DNA of 40,463 bases from Actinomycetes bacterium. GTDB taxonomy: Bacteria > Actinomycetota > Actinomycetes > S36-B12 > CAIYMF01. Positions 9,301-17,016 of the stretch are shown here, piece by piece. The DNA lies in NCBI GenBank assembly GCA_029781935.1, contig JAKOVT010000194.1, positions 1 to 40,463 of the forward strand, written 5' to 3'. Position 1 is the first letter of the stretch, and each line of letters opens with the position of its first letter. The notes beneath the pieces were generated by a model. The model had not been told where the DNA came from, ran no database searches, and was given only the letters and a program-made list of their open reading frames with translations. Position numbers and translations under genes: made by a program.

Positions 9301-9334
9301 GTGCCCCGCACGCGACCGGATCGCGGCGGGGCAC
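9301..9334 (-). terminator. Strong hairpin after the CPBP protease gene, possible factor-assisted terminator
   Basis: GTGCCCCGC-a-CGCGA-ccgga-TCGCG-GCGGGGCAC: 9 bp + 5 bp stem with one bulged A; lies 3' of the gene ending at 9367. No clear U-tract. Confidence 0.5.
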
Positions 9335-9366
9335 GGGGCTCGGGACGGGGCAGGTGTCCCGTCGCG

Positions 9367-10899
9367 TCAGCGCAGCTCTCGGGCGACCGCCGGAGCACCG
9401 GTGGCGAGCCGGTGGCCGTGGCCTCGGAACGACAGGACCTTCGCGTCGATGCTGCGGACGACCGTCGGGGTCGTGCCCGTGGCGCCGACGTCGGTCCCGT
9501 CGTCGTTCCGGGAGCGCCGGCCCACCACGGCGAGCGCCGTCGCCCAGGAGAGCAGGGCGAGGAGCGCGAGGGCGAGCGCCGCCGACAGCACCGCGGCGGG
9601 GACGACGAGCCCGACCGCACCGACGAGCAGCAGGGCCGCGGTGACCGACGAGAGGACCCGCCACCAGCGAGGAACGCCCAGGGCCCGACGGCCGGCGGTG
9701 GCGACCAGGCAGGCGAGCAGCAGGAGCTTGACGACGTCGAGCCGGTCGACGGTGTCGAGCAGCGAACCGCTCCACGAGGCGTCGTGCGACGCCGCGCCGA
9801 TCGTGAGGACGAGGGCCGTCGACCACTGCACCACGGACAGCGCCCCGGCTCCCAGGCCCGACACGAGGAGCACTCGCCGCGCCGCGCGGCTCCGTACGAC
9901 GGTGACGAGCCCGCTGACGATGACCACCAGAGCGACCCCGGCGACGAGATGCACGAGCGTCGCCTGCAGGAGCACGGCACCACCGTGCGCCACCGCCTGG
10001 GCCCGCACGCCGACGTCGTCGATCCCGCGGTCGATCGATCCGTTCGCCACGAGCAGGCCGGCGACCCACGCTGCGACGTAGACGACGCCCGCGATGACCG
10101 CCCGGCGTGGAAGGACCGTCGACGGCCTCTCGCCTGCCGGCACGGCGGCGGCGGCTCGGGGGGACGAGGACCCTCGGCGGGGCAGGCCGCGCAGGCAGAC
10201 CAGGCCCCAGGCGAACAGCGCGACATCGTGCCCGACGAGCACGAACCACAGCGCACCGCCGCTCAGCCCTGTCGTGTGCAGGAGCAGATCGCTGAGCGCG
10301 TGGAGGAAGGCGAGCGCCCCCACGGCGTCGGTGCGCTGGCGGAGCACGGCGTACCCGAATCCGCCCGCAGCGGACCCGACCGCCTGCGCCGCGGTGACGG
10401 CGGGGCTCGCGCCGAACGCGATGTTCGACAGGTGCGCGGCCCCGAACAGGACGGAGCTCACCACCGCGCCCCGCACGGCGCCGAGCGGCAGTGCGGCCCG
10501 CAGCACCACGCCGCGGTACCAGAGCTCCTCGAACGCGCCGGTCGCGGCGTACCCGATGACCAGGAGGAGCACGGTGGACGGATCAGGAGACCAGCCCCAG
10601 GCGAGCGGGACGAGGGTGATGGCCAGGGGCACGAGCAGCAGCCGCATGCTCCGCCAGGTCGACGGGCCACCGGCAGCGAGCTGTCGCCAGCCGATCCGGC
10701 GGGCCACGACGAGCGCCATGGCCAGCAGGACGAGCACGACGGGGAGCCGGCGCAGCAGCGGGTCGGACTCCGGTGCGGCGAGCTCGACGACGAGGGCGCC
10801 GGCGACGGTGACGCCCACCGCGAGCGCCGTCCAGGCGGTCGCGGCACGGACAGGTCCGCGGGCGACGACGTCGCGGGCGCGGTCGGTGAACGAGGACAT
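9367..10899 (-). CDS. CPBP (ABI) family intramembrane glutamic endopeptidase with additional C-terminal multi-TM domain
   Basis: FEELWYRGVVLR (EExxxR), FGAAHLSNIAFG and FLHALSDLLLH histidine motifs in the N-terminal half; second hydrophobic domain follows a basic linker. Confidence 0.75.
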   Translation of the reverse strand: MSSFTDRARDVVARGPVRAATAWTALAVGVTVAGALVVELAAPESDPLLRRLPVVLVLLAMALVVARRIGWRQLAAGGPSTWRSMRLLLVPLAITLVPLAWGWSPDPSTVLLLVIGYAATGAFEELWYRGVVLRAALPLGAVRGAVVSSVLFGAAHLSNIAFGASPAVTAAQAVGSAAGGFGYAVLRQRTDAVGALAFLHALSDLLLHTTGLSGGALWFVLVGHDVALFAWGLVCLRGLPRRGSSSPRAAAAVPAGERPSTVLPRRAVIAGVVYVAAWVAGLLVANGSIDRGIDDVGVRAQAVAHGGAVLLQATLVHLVAGVALVVIVSGLVTVVRSRAARRVLLVSGLGAGALSVVQWSTALVLTIGAASHDASWSGSLLDTVDRLDVVKLLLLACLVATAGRRALGVPRWWRVLSSVTAALLLVGAVGLVVPAAVLSAALALALLALLSWATALAVVGRRSRNDDGTDVGATGTTPTVVRSIDAKVLSFRGHGHRLATGAPAVARELR

Positions 10900-10939
10900 G
10901 GAGGCTCCCGAGGTGGAGGGCGGAGGGTCGACGGAGGTG

Positions 10940-11455
10940 TCAGGCGGTGACGGCGACGGCGGACGACGTCGCCAGCCGGTAGGCGCGCACGGCGAGCACG
11001 ACGGTGCGGGCGAGGACCATGCCGAGCGCCATGACGACGAAGGCCGCGGTCCAGGCGTCGGCGCCGGTGATGAGGTGGTCGCGCGAGAACAGGCCGACCG
11101 TGGTCGAGCCGGGGCCGGTGGCCCACTGCGCGAAGGCGATGCGCGCGCCGATCATCAGCACCCACAGGCCCGCGAACGCGAGCCCGGCGGTGGCGGTGAG
11201 GACGCCGTCGCGGTGCTCGAGCCGCGTGACCGCGGCCGCGGCGACGCCGAACGCGACGCCGATCGCACCGAACAGGGCGACGAGACCGAGGTCGTTGCCG
11301 GCGGTCGGCAGCGGCACCAGGAAGCCGACCACGGCGGCGGCGACGATGACCAGCGGGAGCACGAAGGTGCCGCGCGACACGGGACGCGTACCGACGTTGC
11401 GGGCGAGCGCCCACGCGAGGAGCGAGAGCGAGAGGATCCATTGGGCGGTGCTCAT
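10940..11455 (-). CDS. Integral membrane protein of unknown function
   Basis: MSTAQWILSLSLLAWALARNVGTRPVSRGTFVLPLVIVAAAVV...: several hydrophobic helices. ATG at 11453-11455; the longer ORF upstream is antisense noise. Confidence 0.65.
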   Translation of the reverse strand: MSTAQWILSLSLLAWALARNVGTRPVSRGTFVLPLVIVAAAVVGFLVPLPTAGNDLGLVALFGAIGVAFGVAAAAVTRLEHRDGVLTATAGLAFAGLWVLMIGARIAFAQWATGPGSTTVGLFSRDHLITGADAWTAAFVVMALGMVLARTVVLAVRAYRLATSSAVAVTA

Positions 11456-11595
11456 CGGGAGCTCCTTTCTGTCGATGACAGGAGCGTCCCGTCGCGGCAG
11501 GCCCCGCCGCGTCGGCGGAGAGCCGGTCGGAGCCGGTGTGCTTGGGCCGATCCGCGGGTCGGCCGGATGACGTAGGAGCGACGGCGCGGTGGCCG

Positions 11596-13251
11596 TCAGT
11601 CCGGGGGATCCTGGACGGGAACGGTGGCCACGACGACCGTCCCGTGGTCGATGTGCGACCTGATGTCGAGCCGGCCGCCGAGCGCTTCCGCGCGCTCGCG
11701 CATCGTGCCGAGCCCGAGGTGCCCGGGTCGGTCGAGACCGGTATCGAAACCGATGCCGTCGTCGGACACCGTGAGCTCGACCTGGTTCCCCCGCTGCGCG
11801 ACCACGAGCGAGACGCGGGTGGGGTGACCGTGCTTCACCGCGTTGTGCACTGCTTCCAGGCCGATCCGGTAGAGGTGCTCCTCCGCGGCCGCGGTCAGCG
11901 GAAGCCGCGCGTCGGGACCCACGACCTCGACGGCCACCTGCTCGCGCGCGCTCACGGCCGCAGCCTGCTTGCGGAGCGCGGCCACGGCCCCCTCTTCGAC
12001 GAGCGACTGCGGCCGCAGCTCGAAGATGAGCGCCCGCATCTCCGCGAGGGCACCGCGGGTGAGCTCGTGCAGCAGAGCGACCTCCTGGCGCGCGGGTTGC
12101 GCTTCGGGTCCGAGGTCGGCGAGGCGGCGCTCGGCGGCCCGCGCGTGCATCGTCATGGAGAACAGCGCCTGGCTCACGGAGTCGTGCAGGTCGCGCGCGA
12201 GCCGCTGCCGCTCCGCCAGGCCGACCGCCTCCGCCTGCTGGTCGAAGAGCCACCGGTTCTGCACGGCGAGGGCGGCCTGGTCGGCCATGGCGCGCAGATA
12301 GTCGCGATCGTCGTCGGTGACGCGAGCGCCTTCGGGCAGGTGCAGGTGCAGCTCGCCGTACGCGACCGCGCCCGCGACCAGGGGTACGACGACGAGGTCG
12401 TCCCACACCGGTCGGGGCGCTCGCCAGAACGGCGCGACCGGCGCGAAGCGCGGATCGAGCAGCAGCCGCGCACGGGCGCCCGGCACGACGGAGATCGGGC
12501 GCCGCGCCAGCTCCGCCTGGTCGCGGTCGTCGGCGCGGTTCATCGCGTGGACGGCGTCGGCGTACCCGGACCCGAAGGCGGGGTCGGCGGCCATGGTGAA
12601 GCTCTCGTCCGGCGTGCCCGCCGACCAGGTGACGACCGAGCAGGCCGTGGCCGAGGTCGTGCGCAGCAGCTGCGCGCGGATCCCGTCGAGCGTGATCAGC
12701 AGCGGCTGGTCGACGGTCATCGACGCCGCGACCGAGGTGAACGCCTGCACGCGCGCGGCGAGGCGCTCCCCCGACAGCACCCGATCCGTCGCGTCGGTGA
12801 CGACGTCGAGCACGCCGGCCAGCCGGCCGTCGTCGTAGACCGGGGCGAAGACGACGTCCCAGAACGTCTCGACGCCGGGCAGCGCGATGCGGTGCGCCGC
12901 CTGGCGCACGAGCCGGCCCGACCTGACGTGCTCGAACAGCTCCCCGAGCGCCTCCTCGTTGCCGGGGATCAGGTCGGTGATCGGGGTGCCGGGCGCGGCG
13001 TACTCGGGACCGGCGCCGAAGTAGAGCTCGAAGTAGCCGCTCCACGTGCGGTTGCACCGGACCAGCCGGCCCTCGAGGTCGAACAGGGCGAGGCCGAAGG
13101 GCACCCGGTCGAAGAAGAGGTCCAGCAGCTGCCGTTCGAGCGGCTGGTCGGTCGGCGGGAGCGGGTGGGTCTCGGGGATCTCGGGCATCGAGGTGCTCGC
13201 GCGCGGGGACCGACGCGACCCGTCGTCGAGCCCGGGCGAGCCCGTCGTCAC
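11596..13251 (-). CDS. PAS/GAF-containing NarL-type (HisKA_3) sensor histidine kinase
   Basis: ARDLHDSVSQALFSMTMHARAAERRL H-box; EEHLYRIGLEAVHNAVKHG and DDGIGFD...GLGTMRERAEALGG ATPase motifs. GTG start at 13251 overlaps the regulator stop by 4 bp. Confidence 0.9.
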   Translation of the reverse strand: MTTGSPGLDDGSRRSPRASTSMPEIPETHPLPPTDQPLERQLLDLFFDRVPFGLALFDLEGRLVRCNRTWSGYFELYFGAGPEYAAPGTPITDLIPGNEEALGELFEHVRSGRLVRQAAHRIALPGVETFWDVVFAPVYDDGRLAGVLDVVTDATDRVLSGERLAARVQAFTSVAASMTVDQPLLITLDGIRAQLLRTTSATACSVVTWSAGTPDESFTMAADPAFGSGYADAVHAMNRADDRDQAELARRPISVVPGARARLLLDPRFAPVAPFWRAPRPVWDDLVVVPLVAGAVAYGELHLHLPEGARVTDDDRDYLRAMADQAALAVQNRWLFDQQAEAVGLAERQRLARDLHDSVSQALFSMTMHARAAERRLADLGPEAQPARQEVALLHELTRGALAEMRALIFELRPQSLVEEGAVAALRKQAAAVSAREQVAVEVVGPDARLPLTAAAEEHLYRIGLEAVHNAVKHGHPTRVSLVVAQRGNQVELTVSDDGIGFDTGLDRPGHLGLGTMRERAEALGGRLDIRSHIDHGTVVVATVPVQDPPD

Positions 13252-13925
13252 GGGGCCGCGTCCTGCGCGTCGACGAGCCCCTCCCTCACCGCCCACATCG
13301 CAGCCTGCGTCCGGCTGGCCAGCCCGAGCTTGGCGAGGATGTTCGACACGTGCGTGCGCGCCGTGCGCTCCGTCACGCCGAGCTCCTTGCCGATCTCGCG
13401 GTTGGTGCGGCCCTGGGCGACGAGCACGACCACGTCCCGCTCACGGGGTGTGAGGCTGTCGACGCCGGTGGACGCCGGTGCGCGGAAGGACGCCGCGAGA
13501 GCGGCCGCGGCCGCGGGGTCGAGGCGGACCTGGCCGGCCATCGCAGCACGGATGGCGTCGACCACGTCGGCGGCGTCGGCGTGCTTGAGCAGGTAGCCCG
13601 TCGCGCCTGCCTCGAGGACCGCGCGGATCCGCCCCTCCTCGACGAACGAGGTCACGGCCACGACGTCGATCACGGGCCACCGGTCCTTGAGCCGTCGCGT
13701 GGTCTCCACGCCGTCGAGCCCGTCCATCTGCAGGTCCATGAGGACGACGTCGGGGAGCCGACCGGCACGCTCGAGGGCAGCGACCCGCGCCAGCGCCTCC
13801 TCGCCGTCGCCGGCCTCGTCGAGGACCTCGATGCCGGGCTCGGTCTCGAGGTAGGAGCGGAGCCCGCGTCGGACGATGGCGTGGTCGTCGACCAGCATCA
13901 CGCCGATCACGTCGTCGGTGCTCAC
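13248..13925 (-). CDS. NarL/LuxR family response regulator
   Basis: GVMLVDDHAIVRRGLRSYL receiver, VVLMDLQMDGLDG, and C-terminal LTPRERDVVVLVAQGRTNREIGKELGVTERTARTHVSNILAKLG. Confidence 0.95.
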   Translation of the reverse strand: MSTDDVIGVMLVDDHAIVRRGLRSYLETEPGIEVLDEAGDGEEALARVAALERAGRLPDVVLMDLQMDGLDGVETTRRLKDRWPVIDVVAVTSFVEEGRIRAVLEAGATGYLLKHADAADVVDAIRAAMAGQVRLDPAAAAALAASFRAPASTGVDSLTPRERDVVVLVAQGRTNREIGKELGVTERTARTHVSNILAKLGLASRTQAAMWAVREGLVDAQDAAP

Positions 13926-14332
13926 CTGGCCACCCCCTCGTCGGTGCCGCCGTCACCCGCATTGTGCGCGACCGAGGCACGGACATGGGAGGAGATGGCC
14001 GCGACCAGGCGGTCGGCGTCCCCGTCCTTCTCCACGAACGCAGCGGCACCCGCGGCGCGGATCGGCGCCTCCACGGCTCCCGACATGCTCGTGACCAGGA
14101 GCGGGCCCGCCGCCGCGAGGCTCGCGACGGCGCCCAGCGCGCGTGCCGTCACGTGCGGCACGTCGAGCACGACAGCGTCGGCGACGTGGCCGCGCCCCTC
14201 CGCCAGCCGCAGCGCCTGCTCGCGGTCGAGGCCCACGGCCACCAGGCCGTCGCAGTCGTCGAGGGCGCGCACGAGGGCGGCACGGGCCCGGGCGTCGTCG
14301 TCCACGACGAGCACGGTGAGCGGGGCGGTCAC
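13922..14332 (-). CDS. Stand-alone receiver-domain protein
   Basis: VTAPLTVLVVDDDARARAAL...ADAVVLDVPHV...LLVTSMSGAVEAPIRAAGAAAFVEKDGDADRLVAAI: acidic cluster, putative phospho-Asp, Ser/Thr and Lys switch residues present, no output domain. GTG start at 14332; 4 bp overlap with the downstream regulator. Confidence 0.65.
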   Translation of the reverse strand: MTAPLTVLVVDDDARARAALVRALDDCDGLVAVGLDREQALRLAEGRGHVADAVVLDVPHVTARALGAVASLAAAGPLLVTSMSGAVEAPIRAAGAAAFVEKDGDADRLVAAISSHVRASVAHNAGDGGTDEGVAR

Positions 14333-14447
14333 GGGTGGTCCTCCTCGGTGCCGGCACGTCTGTGTCGCGCGGGCTCCTCCCAACCAACCAGCCTCGACCG
14401 CCCAGCGCCCCTGCCGTACGACGTGCCCCGCCTCGGCGGAATGACGT

Positions 14448-14486
14448 ATCTGCGCGGGCACCGGGGACTCCGGTGCCCGCGCAGAT
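14448..14486 (-). terminator. Perfect 17-bp hairpin, likely terminator of doxX-like gene
   Basis: ATCTGCGCGGGCACCGG-ggact-CCGGTGCCCGCGCAGAT, 11 bp beyond the DoxX stop codon (14497). Confidence 0.65.
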
Positions 14487-14496
14487 GTCGTGAGGG

Positions 14497-15024
14497 TCAG
14501 GCGTCGACGGCGACCGAGTCGTGGGCGACCGGGACCGTGGCGCGCTGGGCGGCCTTGGCGCGCAGGATGTTCACGCCGGCGGCGACCAGGCCGAGGACCA
14601 CGGCGCCGACGCCGGCGGCGGTGCCGAACGAGAGGCCGAGCGCGTTGTCGAGCGAGAAGTCGCCGGCGCCGGTGAAGGCGAGCGCAGCGCCGATGGTCGC
14701 GTAGACCAGGGGCAGCTCGTAACCACCGTTGGTGGCCCACACGCCGTTCGCGGCGTGGGTCCACGCGGCGACGACCATCGTCCCGATCACGACGGCGGAG
14801 GCCAGCGGGGTCAGCAGACCCAGGGCCAGCGCGAGGCCGCCGAGGAGCTCGGCGAGACCGGTGACGACGGCCATCGCCTTGCCGGGCTTGAAGCCGATCG
14901 ACTCCAGCCAGCCGCCGCTGCCGGCGATGCCGTAGCCGCCGAACCAGCCGAACAGCTTCTGGGAGCCGTGGGCAGCGAGGAGGAGGCCCGCGACGATGCG
15001 GAGGATGAGGAGACCGGTGCTCAT
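14497..15024 (-). CDS. DoxX family membrane protein
   Basis: MSTGLLILRIVAGLLLAAHGSQKLFGWFGGYGIAGSGGWLESIGFKPG...: characteristic LRxxxGxxxxxHGxQKLFGWFGG N-terminus. Confidence 0.9.
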   Translation of the reverse strand: MSTGLLILRIVAGLLLAAHGSQKLFGWFGGYGIAGSGGWLESIGFKPGKAMAVVTGLAELLGGLALALGLLTPLASAVVIGTMVVAAWTHAANGVWATNGGYELPLVYATIGAALAFTGAGDFSLDNALGLSFGTAAGVGAVVLGLVAAGVNILRAKAAQRATVPVAHDSVAVDA

Positions 15025-15080
15025 GACGTGTTCCTTCGTGATCAGGGGAGCCGGGACGGCTCGGTCAGTCGGAGGAACGG

Positions 15081-15098
15081 TAGTTGAGACGTCAACTA
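15081..15098. promoter_or_regulatory. MarR-type operator-like palindrome upstream of doxX-like gene
   Basis: TAGTTGA-GACG-TCAACTA, perfect 7+7 inverted repeat, 57 bp upstream of the DoxX start. Confidence 0.5.
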
Positions 15099-15374
15099 TT
15101 CCGCCGCCTGCTCTGGATCTGTGTGACCTGGGTCGCACCGGTCGAGGACACCGCGGCGAGCAGGCGTCGCAGGGTCGCCCACCCCTCGCGCCACGCGCGG
15201 CCGGCGTCGCCGGGACGGTCCGGCGCCAGCGGCGCGGCGTCGTGACGGAGGAGGGTCCCTCGCACCACCAAGGCTGTCGGCGTCCCGGAGCGGTAGCGTC
15301 CGGGGCGACCGGGCTGCGTCGCGCGGGTTCTGTCGGGGTCGTCCCGGCGCCGCGGCGTACCGGGGGAGGCCGTC

Positions 15375-16799
15375 GTGCGCTGGGTGAAGCGGATCCTGAT
15401 CGGGATCGGCGTGGTCGTGGTGGTGCTCCTCGCCGTGGTGGTCGGTGCGCTGATGTGGTTCCACATCCCGTCCAACGCGGCCGGCGTGGTGGCGCAGACG
15501 GTGTGCGGGGCGAAGTTCGTGGCCGGTCGCGACCTGCCGACCGACCAGCTCGTGGCCGCCGACGTGACCCCGCAGAGCCCGATCCTCGCCGTCGTGTCGA
15601 CGAGCGTCGACGACGCGAACCGCACGGTCACCTCGAAGTTCCTCGGCATCGTCTCGCGCACCTCGGCGCTGCAGAGCGACCGTGGCTGCGTCCTCGACGC
15701 GCCGGCCGACCCGTCGGCGGAGCCGTACGTACCCGCACCCGCGAGCGGCGCCGTGTGGCCGCAGGGCGACGGCACCGCCACGGTGACCGGCGTCGACACC
15801 GCGGCGCTGACCAAGGTCGTCGACAGCGCGTTCGTCGGCTCCAGCGATCCCGACGGCCTCGCGGCGCGCGGTGTCGCGGTCGTCCAGGACGGCAAGCTCG
15901 TGCTGCTGAAGGACGGCGCCGGCATCAAGGAGAACACAGCGCTGCTCGGGTGGTCGATGACCAAGACCGTCACGGGCATGCTCGCCTGGAAGAAGCTGCA
16001 GGAGAAGGGGATCGGCGTCGACACGAAGGTCGTCGACGCGTTCCCCGCTGGTCGCGCTCCGTCGTGGGTCGAGCAGTGGAGGGCCGACGACCGCAAGAAC
16101 GTCACCATCGCCGATCTCATGTTCATGCGCTCGGGCCTCGCGCTCGACGAGGGCTACGGCCCGACCGGCGACGTCGTGCAGATGCTGTACGGCGAGGACG
16201 ACATGTCGGGGTGGGCGGCGCAGCACCCGCTCGACCATGCGCCCGCGACCTACTGGGAGTACCTCAGCGCCTCCACCAACATCCTCGCCGCGGTCGTGAA
16301 GGCGCAGTTCGCGACCGATCAGGAGTACGCCGACTACCCGCGCACCGCCCTCTTCGAGCCGCTCGGCCTCACCAGCGCGACCCTGTCGCCCGACGCGTCG
16401 GGCACGTGGGTCGGCTCGTCCTACCTGTGGGCGAGCACGTCGGACTGGGCGCGGCTCGGCCAGCTGATGCTCTCGGACGGTCGCTGGAACGGCACGCAGC
16501 TCATCACATCGGGCTGGTGGAAGCTCGCCGGGACGCCGGCCATGCCGACCGGCGAGGGCCACGGCTACGGCGCGCAGACCTGGATCCCCGGAGCCGCGGA
16601 CGGCGGCGAGTGCGCGACGACGCCGGGCTACCCGACGGACGCGCTGCTCATGGAGGGCCACTACGGCCAGGTGGTCGCGATGGTGCCCTCCAAGGCCGCG
16701 GTGATCGTGCGACTGGGCTGGAGCGTCAACACCGACTTCGACGGCTGCGCCTTCGTCGCCGACGTCGCCCGCACGCTGCCCAACGCCCCGACCGCCTGA
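15375..16799 (+). CDS. Serine hydrolase, beta-lactamase class C / D-alanyl-D-alanine carboxypeptidase-like, membrane-anchored
   Basis: N-terminal TM helix; GWSMTKTVTGMLAWKKLQ (SxxK); WEYLSASTNILAAVV; MEGHYGQVVAMVPSKAAVIVRLG. Confidence 0.85.
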   Translation: MRWVKRILIGIGVVVVVLLAVVVGALMWFHIPSNAAGVVAQTVCGAKFVAGRDLPTDQLVAADVTPQSPILAVVSTSVDDANRTVTSKFLGIVSRTSALQSDRGCVLDAPADPSAEPYVPAPASGAVWPQGDGTATVTGVDTAALTKVVDSAFVGSSDPDGLAARGVAVVQDGKLVLLKDGAGIKENTALLGWSMTKTVTGMLAWKKLQEKGIGVDTKVVDAFPAGRAPSWVEQWRADDRKNVTIADLMFMRSGLALDEGYGPTGDVVQMLYGEDDMSGWAAQHPLDHAPATYWEYLSASTNILAAVVKAQFATDQEYADYPRTALFEPLGLTSATLSPDASGTWVGSSYLWASTSDWARLGQLMLSDGRWNGTQLITSGWWKLAGTPAMPTGEGHGYGAQTWIPGAADGGECATTPGYPTDALLMEGHYGQVVAMVPSKAAVIVRLGWSVNTDFDGCAFVADVARTLPNAPTA

Positions 16800-17016
16800 C
16801 GGAGCCCCGTGCCGCGCCGGCCGACTGGCGTGCGCTGCGGCCGCCGGCGGCAACGGCTGCTCCGGACGGGTGAACGTCTCGGGCCCATGCCCGGATGAGG
16901 CTGGGCAGAGCGAACGGAGAGCCGGGTCGACTGGACTGCGGTCCTAGCCGGAGCACGTCGTCGCGGCGCGGCTCGCACCGCCCTCGTTCCGGCTGACGAC
17001 GCGAGGAGAGTGGACG

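Noticed and set aside
7218-9644. 808-aa plus-strand ORF opposite NhaA-DsbA
   Set aside because: Asp/Arg/Glu/His-rich antisense frame; NhaA and DsbA motifs are on the minus strand.
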